From assembly GCA_963837735.1 (NCBI GenBank), contig CAWIOM010000005.1:62001-126000 (forward strand): a DNA stretch of 64,000 nt, read 5' to 3'. The notes beneath the pieces are model-generated. The model had not been told where the DNA came from, searched no databases, and saw nothing but the letters and a program-made list of their open reading frames with translations. Numbering within the stretch: the stretch's first letter is position 1; each line of letters opens with the position of its first letter. This DNA comes from VRUE01 sp963837735 (lineage in GTDB: Bacteria > Actinomycetota > Thermoleophilia > Solirubrobacterales > 70-9). Shown here one piece after another: positions 44,193-55,443 of this stretch. Made by a program: the position numbers and the translations under genes.

Positions 44193-44868
44193 GTGCCGCC
44201 TCCTGCTCGCCAGCATCAGCCGACATCATCGTCGACCCGATCGTCGACTTCTGCGACCGAATTCATCGGCGACACCGGGCTCGCCGGCGGTCTTCCTGCT
44301 GATGGCTGCTGGAGTCCGCCTGCATCCCGGTCCCGAGCGAGGCGATCATGCTGTTCGCCGGCTTCAGCGTCTCCAATGGCGATCTGACCCTGTTCGGAGT
44401 CGTCGCCGGCGGGGTGCTCGGCAACCTCGTCGGCTCCTGGCTCGCCTACGCGGTCGGCTACTACGGCCGCGTCGACCTGCTCGAGAAGAACCGCCTCATC
44501 CACCTCAGCCCCCGGCACCTGAAGTGGGCCGACGACTGGTTCAAGCGCTACGGCGACGCCACCGTCTTCCTGGCTCGCATGCTGCCGATCGTCCGCAGCC
44601 TTCATCTCGCTGCCGGCCGGGATCGCGAAGATGCCCTTCTGGCGCTTCACCTGCGCTGACGACCCTCGCTCGGCTGCTTCCCTGGGTCCTGGCTTGGCCT
44701 GCTCGGGCGAGGCGGTCGGCGAGAACTGGGAGCAGTGGCGCCATCACCTCCAGGCTACCTCGACTACGCTGGTCGTCGTCGCGATCCTCGTCGGGTGTCG
44801 TCTACCTGATCGTCCGCCGCCGGCGCGGCGGCGGCGGGACCCCGACCGAGGCGCCGAACGAGACGTGA
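44193..44868 (+). CDS. DedA-family (SNARE-associated) membrane protein
   Basis: About 220 residues. The N-terminus (IIVDPIVDF, TEFIGDTGLAGVFLLMALES) leads to the DedA core: CIPVPSEAIMLFAGF, GVVAGGVLGNLVGSWLAYAV and YYGRVDLLEKNRLIHL. KRYGDATVFLARMLPIVRSF and SLPAGIAKMPFWRFT follow, with the conserved Arg and Gly/Pro of the re-entrant loop, then LLGEAVGENWEQWRHHL. DedA proteins act in undecaprenyl-phosphate or phospholipid recycling across the membrane, which fits the adjoining uppP. Six or so one-base shifts (44255-44800) make the start (GTG 44193 or later) uncertain. The TGA overlaps the uppP GTG. Confidence 0.82.
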
Positions 44869-45661
44869 GCATCCCGCCCGGGCGGGCGCTCGCGCTCGGA
44901 GTCGTCCAGGGGCCGGCCGAGCTGCTCCCGGTGTCGAGCTCCGCCCACCTCGTCCTCCTCCCCTGGCTCGCCGGCTGGGACTGGGACGAGCTCGACCCCG
45001 AGCTGCGCAAGAGCTTCGAGGTGGCGCTGCACGCCGGCGCCGCAGCGGCGCTGTTGATCGGCCAGCGCCGGACGATCGCCGAGGAGCTGCGCGCCTTCGA
45101 CCTGCGGCGGGGCGTCGTGCTCGTCCTCTCCTTCCTGCCCGCCGCCGTCGTCGGCTACACCCTCGAGCGCCAGATCGAGCGCCATCTGGGCGGGCCGCGG
45201 GCGACGGCCTTCGGCCTGCTCGCCGGGTCCGGCGCGATGCTGGTCGCCGACACCCGTCCGCAGCTGCGCGGGCGGGGCGACGCCGATGCCGCCGACGGCC
45301 TCGCGCTCGGCGTCGCCCAGGCCGCCGCCCTGGCGCCGGGCGTCTCCCGCAACGGGGTGACCCTGGCGGCCGCCCGCTGGCGCGGCTTCTCCCGTGACCA
45401 GGCCAACCTGCTCTCGCGGACGGTCGCGCTGCCGATCATCGTCGGCGCCTCGCTGCTCAAGGGCGTGCGCCTCGCCCGCCGCGGCGACCTCTCGCCGGAC
45501 CTGCGCCGTTCGATGGCGATCGGCATGGCCGCCTCCTTCGGGTCGACCCTCGCCTCGCAGCGGCTGATCCGCCTGGTCGAGCGCGACCGCGCCCTCTGGC
45601 CCTACGCCGCCTACCGGACCGCCCTCGCCGCCGCCGTCCTTGCGAAGCTGCGAAGAGGCAG

Positions 45662-45665
<4 letters not shown>
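44865..45665 (+). CDS. uppP: Undecaprenyl-diphosphatase (BacA/UppP family)
   Basis: 266 residues, about eight helices. It removes the terminal phosphate of undecaprenyl diphosphate to regenerate the carrier lipid. The first catalytic loop is GVVQGPAELLPVSSSAHLVL; the family usually has a QGxTEFLPISSSGHL-like sequence, so P-A and A are substitutions around the kept Q...E and SSS. The second loop is ALAPGVSRNGVTLAAARWRG, keeping PGxSR but with Asn for the common Ser. Start GTG 44865 in a GTGA overlap with DedA; its stop overlaps the purM ATG. Carrier-lipid recycling serves the glycan locus and peptidoglycan. Confidence 0.86.
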
Positions 45666-46670
<1,005 letters not shown>

Positions 46671-46726
46671 GCGGGACTCCTCCGCGTGGCGCCGAAGGAA
46701 TCGCGACGGGCGCGCCGCGTCCCCAA

Positions 46727-46732
46727 TACCCT
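46727..46732 (+). promoter_or_regulatory. -10 box TACCCT of the Ser/Thr kinase gene
   Basis: TACCCT fourteen bases before the ATG at 46747, within the 76-base gap behind purM. No convincing -35 or ribosome site. Confidence 0.3.
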
Positions 46733-46746
46733 CAAACGCAGGCCGA

Positions 46747-48258
46747 ATGGACACTCGACCCTCAAGCTCGATGATCGGAACCGTGCTCTCCGGCCGCTAC
46801 CGGCTGGAGGCGAAGCTCGGCAGCGGCGGAATGTCCACCGTCTACCTGGCCAAGGACGAGACCCTCGACCGCCCGGTCGCGGTGAAGTTGATGCACCGCG
46901 AGATGTCCGAGCAGCCCGACCAGCTCGAGCGCTTCCGCCAGGAGGCCCGCTCGGTGGCGAAGATCTCGCACCCGAACGTCGTCTCGGTGATCGACGCCGG
47001 CGAGGACCACGGCTATCCCTACATCGTCTTCGAGTACGTCGAAGGCGAGACGCTGAAGCAGCGGATCGCCCGGGTCGGGGCGCTCGACATCCAGGAGGCG
47101 ATCGCCTACGCGATCGAGATCGGCCGCGGGCTCACCATCGCCCACGCCCGCAACCTGGTGCACCGCGACATCAAGCCGCAGAACGTCCTCATCGACGACG
47201 AGGGGCGGGCGAAACTGACCGACTTCGGGATCTCCCGCCAGCTCGAACAGGATGGGATGACCGCCACCGGCAGGGTCCTCGGCACGACCGACTACGTCGC
47301 CCCCGAGCAGGCGATGGGGCAAGCTGTGGACCCGCGCTCCGACGTCTACTCGCTCGGCGTCGTCCTCTACGAGATGCTGGTCGGCCAGGTCCCCTTCCAC
47401 GCCGACAGCCAGGTCGGGGTGGCGATGAAACACGTCAACGAGGATCTGCCCGACGTCCAGCGGCGGCGGGCCGAGGCCTCGGCCGCGGTGGCCCTGGTCG
47501 TCGAGCGCTCGACCGCGAAGGACCCTGCCGAGCGCTACCAGGACGTCGCCGGGATGATCGACGACCTCGAGACGGCGCTGGAGGTCGAAGCCGCCCGCGC
47601 CGGATCGACCACCGGCGAGGCGACCAGCGTCCTCGACGCGGTGCCGCCGCCGAAGCGCAAGCTCTCCGGCCGCCGGCGCTGGTCGTGGGCGGCGATCGCG
47701 CTGCTCGTCCTGGTCGGCGGCGGAGCACTGGTGGCGACGAAGCTGATCTCCGACGGGATCGGCGGCGGCGGTGCCGACAGGGGCAAGGGCGGGACGGTGG
47801 AGATCGCCTCGGCGACCGACTACGACCCCGAGGGCGACGGCGAAGAGGTCGGCAGCAAGGTGGAACTGGTGCGCGACGGCAACCCGACCGGGACCGCCTG
47901 GGAAACCGAGCACTACGACTCGGACACGTTCGCCGGCACGAAGACCGGCCCCGACCCCGGGGTCGGCGTCTACGTCACCACCGCCTCGCCGGCCAGGGCC
48001 GGGAAGATGATCGTCAACAGCCCGACCCCCGGCTGGGACGCCGAGGTCTTCGCCGCCGCCTCGGGGCCACCCGAAGACATCCAGGGCTGGGGCGAACCCG
48101 TCGGCGAGGCCGTCGACGCCGCCTCGGTCGAGGAAATCGACCTCAGCGTCCAGAAGCCCTCGCGCTACTACCTGCTCTGGATCAACAAGGCCTCCGAAGC
48201 CCGCGACCAGGCCGGCCGCTTCCAGGTCGAGATCAGCGACATCCGCCTGCTCGACTGA
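46747..48258 (+). CDS. Transmembrane Ser/Thr protein kinase with extracellular domain
   Basis: 503 residues, intact. The kinase is at residues 17-275: LGSGGMSTVYLAKDETLDRP (P-loop), VAVKLMHREM (Lys), VHRDIKPQNVLIDDEGRAKL (catalytic loop), TDFGISRQLEQDGMTATGRV (activation segment) and DPRSDVYSLGVVLYEMLVGQ. After a linker, one helix (WAAIALLVLVGGGALVATKL) near residue 320 leads to an outer part of about 160 residues starting ASATDYDPEGDGEEVGSKVE. That part has no PASTA repeats but resembles the beta-sandwich sensor attached to some actinobacterial kinases. Its ligand is unknown. It stands just before the beta-helix gene set. Confidence 0.87.
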   Translation: MDTRPSSSMIGTVLSGRYRLEAKLGSGGMSTVYLAKDETLDRPVAVKLMHREMSEQPDQLERFRQEARSVAKISHPNVVSVIDAGEDHGYPYIVFEYVEGETLKQRIARVGALDIQEAIAYAIEIGRGLTIAHARNLVHRDIKPQNVLIDDEGRAKLTDFGISRQLEQDGMTATGRVLGTTDYVAPEQAMGQAVDPRSDVYSLGVVLYEMLVGQVPFHADSQVGVAMKHVNEDLPDVQRRRAEASAAVALVVERSTAKDPAERYQDVAGMIDDLETALEVEAARAGSTTGEATSVLDAVPPPKRKLSGRRRWSWAAIALLVLVGGGALVATKLISDGIGGGGADRGKGGTVEIASATDYDPEGDGEEVGSKVELVRDGNPTGTAWETEHYDSDTFAGTKTGPDPGVGVYVTTASPARAGKMIVNSPTPGWDAEVFAAASGPPEDIQGWGEPVGEAVDAASVEEIDLSVQKPSRYYLLWINKASEARDQAGRFQVEISDIRLLD

Positions 48259-48259
48259 G

Positions 48260-48288
48260 TTGAAGAACCCGAAAGGGTCACCTACTCT
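48260..48288 (+). promoter_or_regulatory. Promoter of the first beta-helix gene
   Basis: TTGAAG (48260-48265), 17 bases and TACTCT (48283-48288), then seven bases to the ATG at 48296: a near-consensus spacing with a leaderless start. Confidence 0.5.
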
Positions 48289-48295
48289 CGTAGCG

Positions 48296-49689
48296 ATGCG
48301 CTTCTCACCACTGGCGGTCCTGGGTCTTGTGCTTCTGGCTGCCGTGCCAAGCGCCCAGGCGGCGCAGCGCTACGCCTCGCCGAGCGGAACAGGGACCGGC
48401 TGCGCCCAGGCGGTCCCGTGCTCGCTCGAAACCGCGGTCGCGAAAGCGAAAGAGAACGACGAGGTGATCATCGCCAGCGGCTCCTACACCGCCCACGAAC
48501 TCTACCCCGAAGACTTCGCAGTCGAAAGCCTCTACGTCCATGGCGACTTCGGCTCGCCGATGCCGATCATCAGCAGCTCCGCAAAAACCGAGCGCTATGT
48601 CCTCGGGACGTTCGGCGCGGGCTCGGTCCTCTCCTGGGTCGACGTCAGGGCATCGGGCCAGGAAAGCGGGGGCGTCGAATGTGCCGGCGCGCGGGTCGAA
48701 CGGGTGCGCGCCACGGAGAGCGGCGCGGAAGGCACCGCGATCCTCGCCGGCGGCGGCTGCGCGATCGTCGACAGCCTCGCCGTCGCCGGCGGCGGCGGAT
48801 CGTCGGCGTTGTTCGCTCTACGGCACCAGTGGGCAGCCTGGCCGGGTCGGTGACCAACAGCACCGCACTGGCTACGGGAAGCGGGTCGCGCGGGATCGTC
48901 GCCAGCTACATGGGGCTCGGGGGCGGCAAGTACACGGTCGACGTCACCAACACGATCGCCCAGGGATCCTTGGCGGACCTGTACACGAGCGGTTCCGTCG
49001 TCGAATACAGCGAAATCGTCGCCTCGCACTCGAACTTCGACAAAGCCATCCCGCAGAACGGGGGGAAAATCGTCGACGCCGAAGCCAACCAGTCGGCGGC
49101 CCCCGGGTTCGTGGACGCCGGCGGAGGCAACTACGCGGAGGCATCCGGCTCGCCGACGATCGACGCCGGCGTCGTCGGGCCCGGAATCGGGGCGCTCGAC
49201 CTCGACGGCAACCCGCGCAACCTGGGCCAGGCCGTGGACATCGGGGCCTTCGAGTTCGTGGCACCCGCCGCGCCGGCACCCCCGGCCGGTCAAATCCAGT
49301 CCCTGCTTCTCTCGCCGAGCACCTTCGTCGCCGCGAACCTGGGCGGCGCCGTGATCAGCAAGAAGAGGGGGAGGAAGCGCCCCGTGGGCACGAGCGTCGC
49401 CTACGAACTGACGGCCCCGTCCACCGTCACCTTCACCGTCGAGCGCAGGGCGGCCGGTCGCAGGGCGGGGAAGAGGTGCGTGAAGCGCACGAGGGCCAAC
49501 AGGCAAAAGGCGAAATGCACGCTCCTCAGGCCGGTGAGGGGCTCGTTCACCCACGCCGGCGGCGCCGGCGCGAACATCTTCAAGTTCGCGGGCAGGATCG
49601 GCGGCAGGACCCTGCGGCCGGGCAGGTACCGGCTGGTCGGATCGGCGGGCGGATCCGGCAAGCGGGCCGGCTTCCGGATCGTCAGGTGA
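48296..49689 (+). CDS. Secreted parallel beta-helix protein, copy 1 of 3
   Basis: About 464 residues. A signal peptide (LAVLGLVLLAAVPSAQA) is followed by QRYASPSGTGTGCAQAVPCS and LETAVAKAKENDEVIIASGS, the usual entry to choice-of-anchor right-handed beta-helix repeats. Short turns such as VTNSTALATGSGSRGIVASY and TNTIAQGSLADLY follow, then the closing motif SGSPTIDAGVVGPGIGALDL with DIGAFEF. A Pro-rich linker leads to a separate C-terminal sandwich (SVAYELTAPSTVTFTVERRA, ... RPGRYRLVGSAGGSGKRAGF) with two Cys. One shift near 48830. Probably a surface polysaccharide-binding or structural protein; no catalytic pair of pectate-lyase type is recognised. Confidence 0.8.
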
Positions 49690-49765
49690 GACGATCGAGG
49701 TCCGACTTGACCGAGCCGGCAGAGCCGAACCCGTCGAACCGCTCGACTAAACGCCCGCCACCCCC

Positions 49766-49771
49766 TACCAT
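49766..49771 (+). promoter_or_regulatory. -10 box TACCAT of the second beta-helix gene
   Basis: TACCAT nine bases before the ATG at 49781, with TCGACT 17 bases upstream as a possible -35. Gives copies 2 and 3 a promoter separate from copy 1. Confidence 0.4.
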
Positions 49772-49780
49772 CGGTTGCCT

Positions 49781-51177
49781 ATGAAGGGGGGAATCGCTGT
49801 TCTGCTGGGCGTTCTGGCGTTGGCCCCCGCGGCCCAGGCGTCGCAGCGATTCGCAGCGCCTGACGGCACCGGCACCGACCCCTGCGCCCAGGGCAGCCCG
49901 TGCTCGCTCGAACTGGCCGTCACCGGCGCCAAAGCCGGCGACGAGGTGATAGTCGGCGCCGGGACCTACACGCCGTCGGCGCGGATCGAACTGCCCAGCG
50001 GGAAACCGAACGTCGACGTCCACGGGGACACCGGCGGCCCGCTACCCAGGATTCAGGCCTCGTTCAACGGGCCTGTCTTCGAAGAGTACGAGGCGGGCGA
50101 CAGCCTCTCCTATCTCGAAATCGAGAACGACTTCAACGGCGGCAGTCGGCGTGTACTGCAGCGGCGGGCGGCTGGACAGGCTGCGGGTGCAGGTGGTCGG
50201 GGAAGGCGGGCGGGCGGTTCTCGCCTTCCCGGATTGCGGGCCGATCCGCAACAGCGTCCTGCTCACCGAGGGCGCCAAATCGGTCGCCTCTGGAAGCCGA
50301 TGCGCACCTCGGCCAGACCTCGATCGCGGCGCGCAACGTGACGGCGATCGCCGTCGGGACGGGGTCGAGCGGCGTCGTCGCCGGATACGAATCGGTCGCC
50401 GCCGGCGCCTTCACGCTGGAACTCGAGAACTCGATCGCCCGCGGCGCGAGGATCTGCGTGCCGCTCGGCAGCAACGGCGGGCCGGGGAACATCGCCGTCA
50501 CCCACTCCAACTTCGAGACCGTCGTTCCGGTCAACGGCGGCCAGGTGATCGACGGCGGCGGCAACCAGAGCGCGGCGCCGCTCTTCGTCGATGCCGAAGG
50601 CGGCGACTACCGCGAGGCGTCGGGCTCGCCGACAATCGACGCCGGGATCGCCGGGCAGCTCGGCCCGCTCGACCTGACCGGCAACTCGAGGACGCTCGGC
50701 TCCGCCCCCGACATCGGCGCCTACGAGTTCGTGCCCGCACCACAGCCGCCCGTGGCGGCGGCGGGAGCGCTCGAGTCTCTGAAGCTCTCGAAGGCGCGGT
50801 TCCGGGCGGCGAAGGGCGGCGAGGCGATCCTCAGCGCCGCCCGCAAGAAGGGCAAGCACCGCCGGTCTCCGGTCGGCACGACCGTCACCTACTCGCTCTC
50901 GGCGGCGGGCACGGTCTCGTTCTCGGTCGAGCGCCGGGTGGTGGGCCGCAAGGTGGGCAAGCGCTGCGTGAAGAAGACCGGCGCCAATAGGGCGAAGAGG
51001 CGGTGCGCGACGTTCAAGCCCGTCCGCGGCAGCTTCAGCCAGGCGGGCGCGGCGGGGGCCGGCCACTTCAGGTTCTCCGGGCGCCTCGGCGGCAGGGCGC
51101 TGAAGCCCGGCGCCTACCGACTGCTCGGCGAGGCCGGCGGCGCCTCCAAGACGGTGAGCTTCACGATCCTCAGATGA
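49781..51177 (+). CDS. Secreted parallel beta-helix protein, copy 2 of 3
   Basis: About 464 residues. Signal peptide GIAVLLGVLALAPAAQA, then SQRFAAPDGTGTDPCAQGSP and CSLELAVTGAKAGDEVIVGA as in copy 1. The helix region includes VTAIAVGTGSSGVVAGYESV and THSNFETVVPVNGGQVIDGG, closing with SGSPTIDAGIAGQLGPLDLT and DIGAYEFVPAP. The C-terminal sandwich, TVTYSLSAAGTVSFSVERRV then GKRCVKKTGANRAKRRC and AGHFRFSGRLGGRALKPGAY, is the most regular of the three. Shifts near 50150 and 50280 are one-base type. The stop overlaps the ATG of copy 3, so those two are translated together. Confidence 0.8.
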
Positions 51178-52562
51178 GCGCGCGTCTCGTCCTCCTCGTC
51201 CTCCTCGCTCTGCTTGCTCTGCCGGCCACGGCGCCGGCGGCGCAGCGCTTCGCGGCGCCGTCCGGGTCCGGGCCGGAGCCGTGCGCCGAGGCGGTGCCCT
51301 GCTCGCTGAAAGTCGCGGTCACCAAAGCGAAACCGGGGGACGAGGTGATCGTCGGGGGCGGCTCCTACGCGGTCTCCGAATACCTCGCACCGGAAGGATC
51401 TCCGCCCAACGTCTTCGTCCACGGCGACCCGAGCGGCCCGATGCCCCAGATCGTCGGGTCCAGCGCGGCGACGATCGTCCTGCCGGGGTCCGGCGGGAGG
51501 ATGGCCTACCTCGACATGTCGACCAGCGCGCCGGGCGGCTTCGCGGCCTACTGCGCCGGGTTCGGCAACGTCCTCGAACGGATCAGGGCGACGGCGAGCG
51601 GGACGGCGGGCATCGGGATCAGAATGTCGAGCAACTGCTCGGTCAGCGACAGCGTCGCCCTGGCGACGGGGCTCGAACTCGTACGCCGATTATCGGCGAA
51701 GGCGGGCTCGGCTCACCCACCTACGCGGTGCGCAACGTGACCGCGATCGCGACCGGGCCCAGCTCGAGGGGCGTGGCCGTCAGCTGCCCGGGCTGCCTCC
51801 CGTTCGAAACAGGGACCATCGACCTGACGAACACGATCGCCCGCGGCGTCGAAACCGACCTCCGGGCCTCGTCGGGATCCTCGACCAAGATCGTCGTCGA
51901 GAGCTCCAACTTCGAGACGTCCAAAGGCACGGCCGAATCGATCGTCGACAAAGGCGGCAACCAGACCACGCCGCCGCTCTTCGTCGATGCCGCGAACGGC
52001 GACTACCGCGAGGCGGCCGGGTCGCCGACGATCGACGCCGGGGTCACGGACCCCGCCAACGGGCCGCTCGACCTCGAGGGCAACCCGCGCACGGTCGGCG
52101 CCGCAACCGACATCGGCGCCTACGAGTTCGTGCCGCCCCTGCCGCCGGCGGGGGCGGCCGGGCAGATCCAGTCGCTGCGCCTCTCCCCCGCGAGGTTCCG
52201 GGCGGTCAAAGCCGGCGAAGCGATCCTCAGCGCCAAGAAGAAGAAGGCGCCGGTCGGCACGACCGTCACCTACTCGCTCTCCGCCGCCGCGCAGACGGAA
52301 TTCTTCGTCGAAAAGAAGGTCGTCGGGCGCAAGGTCGAAGGGCAGGTGCAGGAAGGTGACGAAGGCCAACCGCGGCAGGAAGAAGTGCGTCGTCTTCCGG
52401 CTGATCAAGACCGGGTTCGCGCACTCGGGCGTCGGCGGGCGCCAACAGCTTCAGGTTCTCCGGCAGGCTCGGCGGAGGTGGGCCTCAGGCCCGGCGCCTA
52501 CCGGCTCGTCGGCGAAGCGGGCGGCAGCCGGCGCAAGGGCGAGCTTCCGGATCGTCCGGTAG
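51174..52562 (+). CDS. Secreted parallel beta-helix protein, copy 3 of 3
   Basis: About 460 residues. Signal peptide LVLLVLLALLALPATAPA, then QRFAAPSGSGPEPCAEAVPC and KVAVTKAKPGDEVIVGGGSY. The helix turns include SSNCSVSDSVALATG and VTAIATGPSSRGVAVSCPGC. The closing motif is AGSPTIDAGVTDPANGPLDL with DIGAYEFVPPLPP. The C-terminal sandwich has TVTYSLSAAAQTEFFVEKKV, then KANRGRKKCVVFRLIKTGFA, ending SFRIVR. Shifts near 51680, 52340 and 52440. The shared ends (FRIVR in copies 1 and 3, FTILR in copy 2) show recent common origin. It converges on ddl with 13 bases between stops. Confidence 0.78.
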
Positions 52563-52575
52563 ACGCCGGACGCCG

Positions 52576-53547
52576 CTAGAACTCGTAGGTCCGCGCCCGC
52601 CGGTGGCGGTCGAGGGCGAGGCCGATGAGCTGGTCGCAGAGGTCCGGGTAGGCGATGCCGCCCGCCTCCCAGAGCTTCGCGTAGACGCTGGTCTCGGTGA
52701 AGCCGGGCATCGTGTTGACCTCGTTGACCAGCACGCGGCCGTCGGGCTCGACGAAGAAGTCGCAGCGGGCGAGGCCGGCGCAGCCGCCGATCTCGAAGGC
52801 GGAGATCGCCAGGCGGCGCAGCCCCTCCCCCTCCTCCTCGGAGAGCGGCGCCGGCACGACCAGCTCCATGCCCCCGGCCCGGTACTTGGTCTCGTAGTCG
52901 TACCACTCGCCGTGGGCGACGATCTCACCCGGGGGCGAGGCCTCGACCCGCTCGTTGCCGAGCAGCGAGCACTCGACCTCGCGGCCGGCGGCAGAGGCCT
53001 CGACGATCACCCTCGGGTCGTGCCGGAGGGCGAGCTCGACCGCCTCGTCCAGCTCGGAGCCCGTCCCCTCGACCCTGCTGATCCCGACGCTCGAGCCGAG
53101 CCGCGAGGGCTTCACCCAGAGTGGCGAGCCCAGCGCCGCGGCGCGCTCGCGCCAGCCCTCCTCGCCGACGGCGACGAAGCCGACCTGGGGGATGCCGCGC
53201 TCGGCGAAGAGCCGCTTCAGGGTCAGCTTGTCCATGCAGATCGCCGAGGAGAGGACGTCGGAGCCGACGTAGGGAAGATCGAGCCACTCGAGCAGCCCCT
53301 GGGCGCTGCCGTCCTCGCCGAAGGGCCCGTGCAGGGCCGGGAAGGCGGCGTCGGCGCCGAGCAGGCCGCGGCCCGGAGTCAGCGCCAGCTCCTCGCCGTC
53401 CGCGGACCAGCGACCCTCGCGGGAGATCGTCACCCGCAGCGCCTCGTGGCCGGCCTCCTCCAGGCCACGGGCGACGGCATCGCCGGAGCGCAGCGAGATC
53501 TCGTGCTCGGAGGAGCGGCCGCCGGCGATCACCGCGACGCGGCTCAT
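52576..53547 (-). CDS. ddl: D-alanine--D-alanine ligase
   Basis: 323 residues of the ATP-grasp fold. It makes the D-Ala-D-Ala dipeptide of peptidoglycan precursors. Motifs: VAVIAGGRSSEHEISLRSG (N-terminal substrate loop with the catalytic Glu), ALHGPFGEDGSAQGLLEWLD, LPYVGSDVLSSAICMDKLTL, SPLWVKPSRLGSSVGISRVE (nucleotide Lys) and CDFFVEPDGRVLVNEVNTMP (Mg-binding Glu/Asn), then GFTETSVYAKLWE. Length normal, frame intact. The ATG overlaps the pknB stop (ATGA), so peptidoglycan precursor supply is tied to the kinase operon. The ligase dimer site YDYETKYRAGGMELV is kept; a Tyr or Phe choice for D-Lac is not decided here. Confidence 0.93.
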   Translation of the reverse strand: MSRVAVIAGGRSSEHEISLRSGDAVARGLEEAGHEALRVTISREGRWSADGEELALTPGRGLLGADAAFPALHGPFGEDGSAQGLLEWLDLPYVGSDVLSSAICMDKLTLKRLFAERGIPQVGFVAVGEEGWRERAAALGSPLWVKPSRLGSSVGISRVEGTGSELDEAVELALRHDPRVIVEASAAGREVECSLLGNERVEASPPGEIVAHGEWYDYETKYRAGGMELVVPAPLSEEEGEGLRRLAISAFEIGGCAGLARCDFFVEPDGRVLVNEVNTMPGFTETSVYAKLWEAGGIAYPDLCDQLIGLALDRHRRARTYEF

Positions 53548-55410
53548 TCTTCGGCCGGCGCCTGCGCCGGCGGCGCCTTGCCGACGACGATCGTCACCGT
53601 GTCGCCGGGTTCGACTTCGGAGCCCGGGGGCGGGAACTGGTCCGTCGCCTTGCCGACCTTGGAGGGCACGTTGGTCTCCTGTTCGCTGACCGTCGGCGTC
53701 AGCCCGGCTTCGCGCACCGTGGAGACCGCGTCGGAGCGCTGCTTGCCGATCACGTTCGGCACCGATGCCGTTTCGACGCCTTCGGAGACGACGATCGAGA
53801 CGGTCGAGCCGGGCTCGATCCGGCTGCCGGCGCTCGGCGTCTGGCGGATCACCTGCCCTTCGGGAGCCGAGTCGGGCCGTTCGGTGACGCTGGGCACGAA
53901 GCCGGCGGCGCGGATCTGCTGTTCGGCGGTCGCCACGGCGTAGCCGACCAGGACCGGGACCTTGCCCAGCTTCGGGCCCGAGGAGACCGTGAGGACGACG
54001 GTCGAGCCCCGGGTCAGCGAGGAGCCGCCCGAGGGGTCGGAATGGATGACCTGCCCTTCCGCGACGCCGTCGGAGTTGACCCGGTCGACCTGGACCTCGA
54101 AGCCGGCCTCTTCCAGCGCCGCCGTCGCCTTCGCCACCGACCGGCCCGCGGTCGAGGGCACCGTGCCGCTGCCCGGCCCGGTGCTGACCGTGAGGATCAC
54201 TTCCGGCTTCGAGCAGAAGAAGGCGAGCAGCGCGCAGTCTTCGTCGACCTCGCCCGGGATCGGGTCCTGCTCGAGCACGGTTTCGGCTTCCGCTTCGTTT
54301 TCGACTTCGTGGGGCTCGCCGATCTTGAAGCCTTCCCCTTCGAGCCTGGTTTCGGCGCGTTCGAGCGAGCGGCCGGTCACTTTCGGGACTTCGGCGGTCG
54401 TGTCGCGGGTCAGCGCGAGGGCGATCAGGACGCCGATCAGCGATCGCGATCGCGGCGAGGATCAGGAGCCGGCGGCGGCGCCTGCGCTCCTCCTCTTCGA
54501 TCTCGTCCATCTCGGCCGCCTCGGCGCTCGGTCAGCGCAACCGGCGGCAGTGGCGCGAAGGCGGCGGTTCCGCCGCCCAGCTCGTCGCCCGCCCGGAGCG
54601 CGTTGTCGAGCGCGAGCGATGAAGGCGTCGGCGCTCTGGAAGCGGTCGCCGGGGCTCTTCTCCAGCGCCCGCATCACCACCGAGTCGAGCGCCGGCGAGA
54701 CCTCGCGCTTTGATCGAGCTCGGCCGCTGCGGCGCCTGCGAGACCTGTTTCATCGCCACGGCGACGGCGCTTTCGCCTTCGAACGGCACCCGGCCGGCGA
54801 GCGCCTCATAGAGGATCACGCCGATCGAGTAGAGGTCGGAGACCGGCGTCACCTCTTCGCCCTGGGCCTGCTCCGGCGAGAGGTAGTGGGGGGTGCCCAT
54901 CACCGAGCCGGTCTGGGTGATCTCCGAGACCCCGGCACGGGCGATGCCGAAGTCGGTGACGACCGCCTTGCCCTCGTCGTCGACGATCACGTTCTGGGGC
55001 TTGAGGTCGCGGTGGACGACGCCGTTGCGGTGGGCGAAGCGCGCGCCCTCGAGCACCTGCCGGACCAGGTAGACCGACTGCTCCGGCGTCAGGCCGATGT
55101 CGATCAGCTGCTTCAGCGAGCGGCCCTCGAGGTACTGCATCGCGATGTAGTAGGTGCCCTCGACCTCGCCGCGGTCGAAGACGGCGACGATGTTCGGGTG
55201 GTGCAGGCCGGCCGCCGACTCGGCCTCGCGGCGGAAGCGCTCGACGAATTCGCGGTCCTGGGCGAAGCGGCCGTGCAGGACCTTGAGCGCGACCTGGCGC
55301 TGCAGGTGACCGTCCTCGGCGAGCCAGACGTCGGCCATCCCGCCCGAGCCGATCTTGCGCAGCACCGTGTAGCGCCCGTCGACGACGCTCCCCTCGCTCA
55401 CCTCAGGCAC
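53544..55410 (-). CDS. pknB: PASTA-domain Ser/Thr kinase PknB
   Basis: About 620 residues. Kinase residues 12-275: IGSGGMADVWLAEDGHLQRQ, VALKVLHGRFAQ, VVHRDLKPQNVIVDDEGKAV, VTDFGIARAGVSEITQTGSV and ALAGRVPFEGESAVAVAMKQ. Then an acidic/Arg-rich juxtamembrane part (MDEIEEEERRRRRRLLILAA) and one helix. The outside part holds four or five PASTA repeats (VPKVTGRSLERAETRLEGEG, VPSTAGRSVAKATAALEEAG, VPVLVGYAVATAEQQIRAAG, VPNVIGKQRSDAVSTVREAG), which bind muropeptides or lipid II. The first repeat has an insert with two Cys (DCALLAFFC). Shifts near 54705, 54617 and 54440. It phosphorylates division and wall proteins; PstP upstream reverses this. Confidence 0.9.
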
Positions 55411-55443
55411 TGCCCGCCTCCTTGCCGTTCGTCGTCCGCATTC

